Source: Hofstenia miamia (taxonomy: Eukaryota > Xenacoelomorpha > Acoela). Taken from it: 29,046 bases of DNA. A program made the position numbers and the translations under genes. This document shows, one piece after another, positions 19,081 through 28,812 of this stretch (position 1 is the first letter of the stretch; each line of letters begins with the position of its first letter). Location of the stretch: positions 712,583-741,628 of the forward strand of contig SCFE01000078.1 of NCBI GenBank assembly GCA_004352715.1, given 5' to 3'. The notes under the pieces are model-generated. The model was not told the origin of the DNA, searched no databases, and saw nothing but the letters and a program-made list of their open reading frames with translations.

Positions 19081-20390
19081 TATGAAGGACTTCCAGAGAT
19101 GAATGTTGACAAGAAGGGACAAGCAGTGCTACCAATCACAATAAAAGAGGAAATTTCAGAATTTGAAATTGTAGAGAAACAGAAGGATGACGTGATATTA
19201 AGCAAAATCATAAGAAAACTACAAGAACTAAGTGTGAAACTATCAAAGTTAACCACGAGTTACTACAAGAGGTACAAATGGAAAAGAAACAAGAATGGAC
19301 TTCTATATGTGGAAGGACAAACCAATAGAATCGCAATACCAGAATATTTCAAATGTGAACTAGTGAGGAAAATCCATGAAAAGGGCCACTTGGGCATCAC
19401 ACAGACAGAGAGCATGTTCAACACAAGATTTTTCATGACAGCAATAAGAAAAGTCACAGAAGAAATCATCAACAAATGTACGGAATGTCTCCTCCACAAC
19501 AAACAACATTTTCTGACACAGAGGGCACCACTAGAAGAGATCATAGCAATGAAACCAAATGAAATCATTCATATAGATTTGGAAATGTTGTTGAAAGATG
19601 AGGAGGGGTACCAGTAACTCTTGGTGATGGTGGACAACTTCACCAAATATGCGAAGTTGGTCCTGATGAGGAACACTACAGCTGAAACAACAGCCAACAT
19701 AGTAATGAAAGAATGGATCCTGAAGTTCGGGCCAATGGAGACAATAATTATGGATAAGGGGCCACAATTTGAGAGCAACCTGTTCCAGGAAATGGCACGC
19801 CTACTGGAAGTCATAAGCAAGAGAACAACAGCATATCACCCACAAGCAAATGGGGCAGTGGAGAGACTGAATAGAATGCTGATAAAATTGATTAGAGTCA
19901 CAACCTCAAGGGTAGGAGGACGTAAATGGAGGGAGGTAATCAAAATGATCAAGTATTTCAATAATATGTCTGTACACTCAACAACCAGAATAACACTGTT
20001 CAAAGCAATGTTCAGAAGGGAGGAGGTGACACCATTATCAATGGAGTACTTCACATATAGTGGAAAGTTAGACAACCAATATGTAGATCATCTAAGGAAT
20101 TGATAATGGCGATACATGAGATGATGTGCAACAACACAAAGAAATAAGCCATGAGACAACAGCATAATTACAATAAAAAAAATTATGGTCATGTGCACAA
20201 ACTAGGCGACACAGTTTACACATTCACACCCATGAAATTAACCAATACAAACCAGGTCTGAAAGTTAAGAACAGCATGGTCAGGTCCATATAAGATAATG
20301 CAAGTATTACCAAATAACAAGTACATGCTAAATAACGACAGGTTATTGCATTTTCAAAACTTGAAACAAGCAACAGCAGATATTGAAGAA
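19081..20390 (+). pseudogene. pol (IN): Integrase pseudogene with GPY/F module, copy B
   Basis: The zinc-binding HHCC is complete (KIHEKGHLG and KCTECLLHNKQ). The catalytic Asp residues (IIHIDLEM; IIMDKGPQF) and Glu (GAVERLNR) are all present with D-35-E spacing. TAA at 19615 splits the core where copy A has TAC (Tyr). The frame changes at about 20100, as in copy A, and TAA 20146 is also shared. Then KLGDTVYTFTPMKL and TAWSGPYKIMQVLPNNKYML (20271-20330) form the GPY/F module typical of Ty3/gypsy integrase C-termini. No chromodomain is seen. Identity to copy A here is about 98%, far above that of the RT/RNase H part. Confidence 0.88.
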
Positions 20391-20780
20391 TAAATATTAA
20401 AGAAAAATGGCAAATTTGAAATAAGTCGGATTAATGATAATGAGGTTATATATGATATGAATGACTTAGATAGTCTGCCAGAGGAAGGTTTTGATGAAGA
20501 GTTCAAAGCAAATATCAGCAATGAGGATATACAGAGAAGAGTGCTGCCAAGATGCACAGCAAGAGATAAATATATATAGGACCCTGAAATATGGGATGTA
20601 AACTTATTGTCTGAATTTAGGAAAATCAAAAAAGATGCAACAACTGTTGAGGAAGAGAGTGTGCCAAAACTGAAGACCCAAGCAGATGACAACGTCAAAC
20701 CCACAGAGAAGAACATGAAGACAGTCTCAAACTGGACGTCCAACAGAAGACAGAGGGGACAAGAACCAACCCACAACTAA
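20391..20780 (+). pseudogene. Acidic C-terminal extension of Pol, copy B
   Basis: The GPY/F frame continues after TAA 20391 for about 130 codons to TAA 20778, with one TAG at 20577. It is rich in Asp and Glu (NDNEVIYDMNDLDSLPEEGF) and becomes Lys/Thr-rich at the end. There is no known domain. It is absent from copies A and D through deletions. It is probably a disordered tail of integrase, or the remains of a separate small product. Confidence 0.5.
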
Positions 20781-21164
20781 TCAGAGGCACAGAGTGAGAA
20801 GGCGTCCTAGTAGTCCCCAAGGCCTACTCAAGTGCAGGGAGACCAAAAGACACAATGTCTCTCCCACTGGAGATCTGCACTGACTGATTCAAGTGCAAGC
20901 AGAGAACCAGTGAATATCCCAGAGATCTGCACCACTGATTTGAGGGCAGGCAGAGAACTGGTGAAAAGCAGCATAACCTTCCCTCCAGTCTGCCTTGCCT
21001 ATTTGAGGGTGGTGTGACCATTGGAGTTCCAGGGGAAGATAAGAGTGGGGGGAAGAACTGTGCATATATGAAAGCAATTGGAGGCTGATGTATCAATGGA
21101 ACCCACAGCTGATCAATTGCTGAAAGTGCCAACTGTGAGCTGACTCAAGGGCCACTCAGTTGAA
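20781..21164 (+). repeat. Pol-ORF3 spacer with tandem peptide-repeat units, copy B
   Basis: Three to four imperfect units of about 50-60 bp. AGATCTGCAC recurs at 20871 and 20923, each followed by TTCAAGTGCAAGCAGAG or TTTGAGGGCAGGCAGAG. Earlier and later units hold CTCAAGTGCAGGGAG (20827) and TTTGAGGGTGGTG (21002). In translation they give related peptides (TDSSASREPVNIPEICT and TDLRAGRELVKSS). The spacer is missing in copy A because of the 838-bp deletion. Confidence 0.6.
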
Positions 21165-23227
21165 ATGATCAGCATGAACTCACTTGGTGGTAAGCCAAGC
21201 ACCAGTCCACCATTATGGATTACACAGCTACATGCTCCCTCTGATAGCACATCTGAGAGAACAGTGCATTCAAAAGATACAGAGAAAAAGATGTCAAAAA
21301 TAGATGGTGAAACCCTGCACCCATATTTCATGGGAACAACAAAAATGAGAACTAATGCATATCAAAACTGTCTCCAGAAACTAAGAGCCACATGCAAAAA
21401 ATAGCAAAGACAGAGGGCAGCAATCTACCAATAGTACCTGATGCACAGAAAAGACCAATGGTCAATACAATTATAAGTTACCAAAGAGAACTAGATGAGA
21501 CAGTGGAATGGCCATATATGTGCAGCATGGTTCACGTCACCTTTGATGACAATTTCACATTGGAAACAGCCCAAGTGATCATGGCATATATAGACCAAAT
21601 TGCAAAAATACTGGAAATCAACATTGACAAAGATAATCTTATGATCATTCACATCTTAAAGGAAAAAGAATATAACAAAAATCTGGAAAAGCAGCTAGAC
21701 CAAACTCTAAGAATGGCGAGAGTACAGGGCATAAGAGTGGTCATCATCAGAAGAACAACAGTTAAAGAATTACCACCGTTTCTAAGAGAGCTGGAGATAC
21801 AGGTAGAGAATGTGTTCCTATGGGAAAAGATAACAACAGAAGCAAAAATCGCGGAATTAATTCGGTTAGACCTACAGATTGACTGTTGGGTAGCCTATTG
21901 CAGATTAATGGTGGATCCATGTATCGCCATCAATTTATTTAAACAGGTGAAAATGATAGAGATGACAATGCATGCAGAAGGTGTGGAAAAGGCAAACACA
22001 CTATTCATCAAGTGTAGCCTCAGGCAAAGGCAAGAACACATAAAAAGAATACAAGAAATATGGAACGAAATGAAATTGCAAAAGAAAACAGAAGAAAAGT
22101 GGCCAGAGATAGACATTGAGGCTCCATCAAAGAAATACCATAAAACAGTCAAAGTGGCACTGTCAGAGATCAACAGGGCATATGAATTAAACTTGACAAA
22201 GGACTTTAAAAATATGATATTTGAAGAAAAGAATGCCCCAGAAATAAGGTTTAGGACCTCAGCATGGATTCTAGCAATCTTTACAATGCAAGACCGAGAA
22301 TTGAGACTGCCACAAACTAGCAAAAGCAAAGAGATATAAGATAGCATTGTCCCCAGTGAACATGCAGAGAAAAAACTGGCTATTAAAAGGGCATGTTGAG
22401 AAGTTGACATCTCCAGACAAAATCAAGAAACCAATGCAGGAGGTTGAAAAATTTATAAGTAGATTGATCATTAACAAAAGCCCATTAGGCAGAATGTCAA
22501 CAGTGGATATGGCAAATAGAACAGGGATCACACCAGAAGAGATAACAGTATTTGATGAACCCATGAGAAAATACATATGGGGTGCCACATGTGAGACATG
22601 ATTAAGACAGGTCAACACAGAACCTTGGATAACAACAAGGAAGATCATTAAACAAAAATCATAGACACAAAAGAAATTGTAGCCATGATGAAGAACAAAG
22701 AAATTTAGCAAATGTTAAAAATAGATATGAGAAGATATGAAAAAGAGAGCCCTTGCTGCATGTTTCTAAAGATCATTAAGAGTGCAGAAATGATGCAAAG
22801 GTGAGGGATAACTGAACCAGTGGAAGTTTGTGAAATAACAACAAAGACACAAAAAGAAATGTTAGAAGAGGAAGAACTCTTAATGTCAACACAATTAATA
22901 CTATTTCCTAAAACACAACAACAAATAGATAGAATAAACATAGAGAAATGGGGAGCCTCCACACCAGAACACACAATGGAATGGATCAACACGGACAACA
23001 AAAGATTCTTAGTCAAAATAAAAATAACAAAGGAAAAAGAAAAAATTTGCTCAAGAAATTACCAGTAAGTGAAAGAAGAACAGACAGTGGCATCAATGAA
23101 ATTGATGTTCACAGAAGCATTCATGGAGACAGAATTGGAGGAGATGCTGAAACCATATTGTAGCATCATCCCAAAAATAATAGCTGCAACAAACAAAGGA
23201 TTAACGTCGAATGATTATAGTGATTAA
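21165..23227 (+). pseudogene. Post-pol ORF3, copy B (nearly full length)
   Basis: About 687 codons from ATG 21165 to TAA 23225. An A-run deletion near 21365 shifts frame. 21392-22339 is then open for 315 codons (..TLETAQVIMAYIDQIAKI.., LPPFLRELEIQVENVFLWE, SEINRAYELNLTKDFKNM). A 20-bp deletion near 22312 shifts frame again. 22347-22601 carries EEITVFDEPMRKYIWGAT, and another frame from about 22680 contains EMLEEEELLMSTQLI and INIEKWGAS. There are stops at 22600, 22708, 22802 and 23066. The last codons overlap the LTR by 69 bp. No signal peptide, membrane helix, CCHC knuckle or Env-like motif is visible. Role unknown; the position matches that of env or accessory genes of Metaviridae. ORF3 of copy D has the same order of blocks. 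Confidence 0.72.
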
Positions 23228-25025
23228 AAGATAATCAAAAATATGATTGTAAAATTTAGTTAATGATTCTATTCATTTTTTGTAAGATGCAACTAAGCTA
23301 CAATATTGTTCAAGTTAAGAAAAACTTGTTAGCTGATCAAGTAACATTTGACAAATTGCAATGAGCGAAATTACGCTTACGTATGAACAGCCATATTGGC
23401 AGAAGAATTATTTGAAATTCAAAATCGGCAGGTACTTTAGAAATTTTAAATAAATAGCTTTGAACTAACTAGAAATTTGATGAACAATAAATTCTTCGGA
23501 GTTTATTTTATTTTCATTCTACATTTATCTGGTTTGATTNNNNNNNNNNNNNNNNNNNNNNNNNNNNNNNNNNNNNNNNNNNNNNNNNNNNNNNNNNNNN
23601 NNNNNNNNNNNNNNNNNNNNNNNNNNNNNNNNNNNNNNNNNNNNNNNNNNNNNNNNNNNNNNNNNNNNNNNNNNNNNNNNNNNNNNNNNNNNNNNNNNNN
23701 NNNNNNNNNNNNNNNNNNNNNNNNNNNNNNNNNNNNNNNNNNNNNNNNNNNNNNNNNNNNNNNNNNNNNNNNNNNNNNNNNNNNNNNNNNNNNNNNNNNN
23801 NNNNNNNNNNNNNNNNNNNNNNNNNNNNNNNNNNNNNNNNNNNNNNNNNNNNNNNNNNNNNNNNNNNNNNNNNNNNNNNNNNNNNNNNNNNNNNNNNNNN
23901 NNNNNNNNNNNNNNNNNNNNNNNNNNNNNNNNNNNNNNNNNNNNNNNNNNNNNNNNNNNNNNNNNNNNNNNNNNNNNNNNNNNNNNNNNNNNNNNNNNNN
24001 NNNNNNNNNNNNNNNNNNNNNNNNNNNNNNNNNNNNNNNNNNNNNNNNNNNNNNNNNNNNNNNNNNNNNNNNNNNNNNNNNNNNNNNNNNNNNNNNNNNN
24101 NNNNNNNNNNNNNNNNNNNNNNNNNNNNNNNNNNNNNNNNNNNNNNNNNNNNNNNNNNNNNNNNNNNNNNNNNNNNNNNNNNNNNNNNNNNNNNNNNNNN
24201 NNNNNNNNNNNNNNNNNNNNNNNNNNNNNNNNNNNNNNNNNNNNNNNNNNNNNNNNNNNNNNNNNNNNNNNNNNNNNNNNNNNNNNNNNNNNNNNNNNNN
24301 NNNNNNNNNNNNNNNNNNNNNNNNNNNNNNNNNNNNNNNNNNNNNNNNNNNNNNNNNNNNNNNNNNNNNNNNNNNNNNNNNNNNNNNNNNNNNNNNNNNN
24401 NNNNNNNNNNNNNNNNNNNNNNNNNNNNNNNNNNNNNNNNNNNNNNNNNNNNNNNNNNNNNNNNNNNNNNNNNNNNNNNNNNNNNNNNNNNNNNNNNNNN
24501 NNNNNNNNNNNNNNNNNNNNNNNNNNNNNNNNNNNNNNNTGGTTAGTCAAATAATTAAGCCGATAGTTTTTTGGTAATGGCTATTTTAGATATTTGATTA
24601 CATGCAGTTAGTGTCAATGCCCGGTTGCTTTATTAAATAAAAACAACAAACACTTTACAACTTTGAGTTTAAGTCAGTTACAACTCTAATTGAGTGTACA
24701 CACCGAGCTAACGTAAGGCACACATAACTAATCCCAGTTGAGCTGAGATGGTGCTGTGAATTCAACCATCATTGTAGAAGAGGAGGAGCTGTGTTGTGGA
24801 GATCAGCTTCGGGCAGGAGCCCATGGAACAACTGAAGAGGAAACATCATACTGCCCAGTCACCTAAACAGTGATGGTTAATATTCGATTACTTAATTAAC
24901 ATAACTAGTTAATGAGAAGAAGAGTCTGATGGTTCAACAAATGGGTAACACCTCACCCGCAGTTTACCAAACATTCCTTAACAGTGATTAGACACGGCGT
25001 AACAAGCTAGGTGGAGGATGTTACA
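23159..25025 (+). mobile_element. Diverged LTR downstream of copy B, interrupted by a gap
   Basis: It starts TGTAGCAT (23159) and ends ATGTTACA (25025), the same inverted ends as the LTR at 9312 with one mismatch. The 381 bp before the gap match the start of that LTR (ATGCAACTAAG, GCAGGTACTTT). The 486 bp after it match the end (TTTTGGTAATGGCTA, TTTAAGTCAGTTACAA, CACCTAAACAG). It probably serves as the 3' LTR of copy B, but no clear polypurine tract precedes it. There is no primer site after it: integrase sequence of copy D starts at the next base, so it inserted into copy D. The gap of 1000 N probably hides only a few hundred bases, since the complete LTR is 1137 bp. Confidence 0.75.
23540..24539. 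other. Assembly gap (1000 N) inside the LTR
   Basis: Exactly 1000 N, the same placeholder length as the other gap. By alignment to the complete LTR the missing sequence would be roughly 270-350 bp, unless something else is inserted there. Confidence 0.98.
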
Positions 25026-25583
25026 CTAATCAAGACCACTACTGTGTACCACCCCAAGCAAACAGACTGATGGAATGTACCAAACTAAACTTTTATTGAG
25101 CTTATTAGTGCTCCTGTGTCATGAGCAGTTGGAAAAAATTGGAGACTAGATATTTAAATGATCAAATACTTTTACAATACATTGATGTATTGTACTATTG
25201 AAGTTACCCCCTTCAAAGCTATGTTTAAGAGAGAAATTGAGATGCCAGTATTGATGATGTTTCCCAACTACAAAGAGCTAACCCATAGTAATTATGTTAA
25301 CAAAATTATGTGAGAGTTCCAAATGATTCACACAACTGTATGTCAGTCTGACAACTGTTGGCAGTCTGAAAAAAGAGAGCATTAGAAAACACTGTACAGG
25401 TAGCCTCATAAGAAATGTGATAATGTGTTTGTGTACACACCCATTCCAGTTACTGACAATAAGCAAGTTAAAAAGCTAGCTTTTAAATGTGCATGTCCTT
25501 TTATAATTGAAAAAATACATAATCATAACAACTATATTCTTATTAATGGTAGGAATGTTCACTTCCAGAAGTTAAAAAACACT
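25026..25583 (+). pseudogene. pol (IN): Integrase relic, diverged copy D
   Basis: Right after the LTR comes TTVYHPKQTD, the counterpart of TTAYHPQANG in copies A and B. Then follow a stretch with stops, IKYFYNT and TPFKAMFKREIEMPVLM (matching TPFKAMFRREVVTPLSM), and NVFVYTPIPVTDNKQ with KCACPFIIEKIHNHNNYILI (matching the GPY/F module). G-P-Y is replaced by C-P-F. At DNA level it is far from A and B, but the protein blocks keep their order, so it is an older or different subfamily. The part upstream of YHP, including the catalytic Asp residues, is lost or displaced by the LTR insertion. Confidence 0.75.
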
Positions 25584-27212
25584 ATTAACAATATTGATTC
25601 CATTATAATAGATGCTGCATTTTTTCTGCATAGCAAGATTCAACAGAAAAGTATCATGGAACAAATCAAGATTGCATACTGCATTGCTAAATTTGAAGGA
25701 GTTAGGCTAGTTCTAGTGTTGTGAAAGGAGTGGGAAGAGTCCATGTTGGATGAAATGGAAATGCTCCACATTAAGATGGAGAATTTTATTGTAATTTACA
25801 AAAGTGAATATCAAACTTTGAATATTTATACCTCAATATCTTCATCACCAATCTCATCTACACTGACATACTCCTGTGCTAGAAGATCCCACCAAACCAA
25901 ATGATAGTTGCTCTGTACCTCATATTAGACACCACCCTGCAAGCCCAGATGCTGGAGTTACTTAATCCAAAGTCCAACATAATGCACAGTACTGATATCC
26001 ATGCCAGCTTCACTTTCTCTCTAAGCCATTTGCTACTGGATGAAATTTCAGGAGTGTGGACATGCCTTAATGCAAAATACAATTTGCAGGCAATGCCCAG
26101 ATATCAACACAGCCAGCTTGTCCAGGTGCAATCATTGGTTCATCAAAAAAGTACTAACTGAGATACAGTGGGTCTATGAAATAAAAATAAGGAAGAACTT
26201 TAAAGTGAAGCTATTCACCAAAGAAAGAACACCCAACATATATGCATTAGGAGCAATCTGGTGATATTCTTAATGAATGAACCCACTTAGAACAAATGGC
26301 TGCACAGAGTCCACACAAGATTGCCATCTGCCTGCTTTCATAGAAGGCAAAGAACTGGGCATTGCAAAATATCTAAGTAGCAGCATTGCCAAATAAGGAT
26401 AAAAAAGTGATGAGTTGTTTTGAAAAAATTATGCATGATTAGTGGGGGCTATACTCACATTTGGCAAAGTCAGTCCTATGATCATTAGTAATAAATTAGG
26501 CATCTGCCATGCTGATCTTAATGTCTTTATCAGCAGATTAAAAAAGTACATGTGGGGTGCCACTGTTTTCCCCACAGTCTTCAGACCTTTATGTTTGCAC
26601 TCACTTACTAAGAAGGGCACCAGCTTCACTCATATTTTCCATCATTTGTTAGAACAGTGTGACTTGATAACAAAGATTATGAACATCACTGTCATAGAGC
26701 AAATATGGGGAGATATCTGATAAGGATGTTTTTGGATGCATGAAGATCTTTCTCACTGAAATGCTACTGAAGGAGGAGCTAATCTCAATGCAACTCTCCA
26801 ACTTGGAGAGCCCAGAAGGAGAAAGTAATCTCTGTCCATACTACTGTTAACAAAAACAATGTGAACTGTGGTGCATCTCTATCAAGTCAGAGGAGTACCA
26901 AATAGCTCAGAGAAGGCTAATCAAAGGTGATACAGTAGAGAGAGTTTTAATCAATACCAAACTCACACTGTTTGATCTATACAAAATGGGCAGCCAGTCA
27001 GGACTGAGTTGCTGATTAAAAGCAAAATTGCCTGACTTGATCTTAGAGTGCTCATCTTATTTGTAGGTATTGGTGACTTTGCATGAATCAATAATGTAGA
27101 AACACTCACAAAATACTACAATGTTACAAAAGATATTGAGTTAATTACCATAATAAGAGTGACATCAATACCATCATTAACCATTGATTGTCTTAAAGGG
27201 CCTCTGTCTAGC
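25584..27212 (+). pseudogene. Post-pol ORF3 relic, diverged copy D
   Basis: It runs straight on from the integrase end within one open frame (25425-25724). NNIDSIIIDAAFFLHSKIQQ aligns with INIDKDNLMIIHILKEKEYN of copy B, followed by AKFEGVRLVLVL versus ARVQGIRVVII. Further blocks match in order: IVALYLILDTTLQAQMLELL (25902 on), PDINTASL..VLTEIQWVYEIKIRKNFKV (26097-26210), and LGICHADLNVFISRLKKYMWGAT (26496 on) versus TGITPEEITVFDEPMRKYIWGAT. TEMLLKEELISMQL follows near 26755. The gene is in several frames with many stops. The N-terminal third of ORF3 and the Pol tail are absent. Sequence from about 26850 to 27212 is only weakly similar. Confidence 0.65.
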
Positions 27213-27537
27213 AGAGTAGTTTGTATGGTCGACTCGAGGACTTACAAATGAAAACAGGAGGTACTCCACACTGCTGAATTGAGGGCAAGGGGACGAAAAC
27301 CATCAATGTAGTGAGTACTCCCCACAGCCAACTCAAGAGCAGAGCGACAAAAGCAAGCAAAGCAAGTCAGTACAAAATACCTGAGCTGTTGGAGGAAGAA
27401 TACCAACATTTGAGCAAAACACAATTACAACAACCTTGAGAGGTGCTGGAGAGACACAAATGGATATTCAATTATGGAGAAATAAGTGTGGGACAAGTGA
27501 TAGGCAAAACACACAGGATCATTATGACAACAAACAA
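27213..27537 (+). repeat. Protease-RT spacer, copy C
   Basis: It matches 13061-13380 of copy A at roughly 85-88%, including the peptide-repeat units. One unit keeps GACTCGAGG (27229-27237) where copy A has AACTTGAGG. Copy C therefore starts inside the spacer, without gag or protease, directly after the copy D material. Confidence 0.65.
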
Positions 27538-28252
27538 GTCAATAAAGCTGCCAGCAAGGTGAGTACCAGAGCAAATGAAGGACGAATATAATAGGATACT
27601 CAATGAATAAACCAACAACAATATAATATGACAAACATAGATTATGTATAGACTTCTAGAAGCTGTATAGACTTCTGGAAGCTGAACAAAGTAATTAAAA
27701 AGGATTCATACCCACTGCCCAGGATAGAGGACATGCTATATGAGGCAAGCAAACACAAGTACTTTACGTCAATAGATCTATGCAAGGCGTATTGGCAGGT
27801 GAGAATGGAAGAAGACATAGAAAAGATGGCATTCATAACTCCATATGGCTTGTACAAATGGATATGGTGTTTCAAAGGTATATAACAAAAGTGCTGAAAA
27901 ATAAGAAACACAAGATGGAGGATGGAGTAAATGCATACATTGACGATATCATTGTGACTAGTGACATGATCAAGGAACACCTGGAGAAAGTGGAACAAAC
28001 ACTATCAATCCTGCAAAAAGCAGGCCTGAGAATTAATGGAATTAAATGTGACATTCTAAAGCAAAAGATCATATTTTTAAGCCAAGTAATTGAAAAAGGG
28101 CGGATATGTATGAAGGACAATGCAAGAGACATGATCAGAAGAATAGAGAAACCAAACAACAAAATGACATCCAAAGAATAATGGGTTTCTTCAACTACTA
28201 TGGCACTTTTATCCCCATCATTGAGGGGAAGACTGCCAAGATGACGTAGCTG
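27538..28252 (+). pseudogene. pol (RT): Reverse transcriptase pseudogene, copy C
   Basis: Left of 27663 it is a diverged version of copy A. From 27664 on it is about 99% identical to copy A. A 19-bp tandem duplication (TGTATAGACTTCTAGAAGC then TGTATAGACTTCTGGAAGC, 27645-27682) sits exactly at that change. It shares with copy A the 31-bp deletion after ITPYGLYKW, the frameshift before 28181 and the TAG at 28247. The catalytic motif is YIDD here (27942 on), unlike YIND in copy A. A 3-bp deletion removes one Glu. Confidence 0.85.
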
Positions 28253-28812
28253 ATGAGGAAGTCAGTACCATTTATATGGACATGGCAGGAGCAGGAGGAG
28301 CTAGACAAGATAAAAGAAGAACTAGCAAAGTTGCCATCATTGAACATGCCCAACTACAACAAAACATTTATACTAGACTGCAATGCCAGCAAGGTAGTGA
28401 TCAAAGCAATACTGGGACAATTGAAAAATGGCAGGGAGGTACCCATACAGTTCTTTAGCCACAAGTTAAAATCAAGCAAAGAGAACTATGGGTCAACAAA
28501 GTTAGAGATGCTGGTGCTGATTGAGAGCATCAAGAAATTCAGGCACTTCCTAATAGGATGACAATTTAGAGTTCACACTGATAACAGTGGATTGGCATGG
28601 CTCAAGAAGTTCTCAGGTGATAAATCAGGAATAGTCTTGAGATGGATCAAGTACCTAAACAAATTTACTTTCATGACTGAACACCAAAGAGGAACACTGC
28701 ACATGAATGCTGATTTTTTGACAGCGCTTGCTGAGTATCAGAGAGATGCGACTAAGGAAGACAGAGACAATTCCAATTTCTACCACACACAGAGTATGAA
28801 GGACTTCCAGAG
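28253..28812 (+). pseudogene. pol (RNase H): RNase H pseudogene, copy C
   Basis: Almost base-for-base the same as 14098-14657, including Asn for the catalytic Asp in LDCNAS and the TGA at 28559. The only clear differences lie near 28762 (GACAGAGAC versus GACAAAAAC). Confidence 0.85.

Noticed and set aside
21165-23227. ORF3 as a retroviral-type envelope gene
   Set aside because: No signal peptide, no membrane anchor, no cleavage site or Cys pattern; only its position resembles env.
23477-24577. Long frames across the second gap
   Set aside because: Almost entirely N; the real sequence on both sides is LTR.
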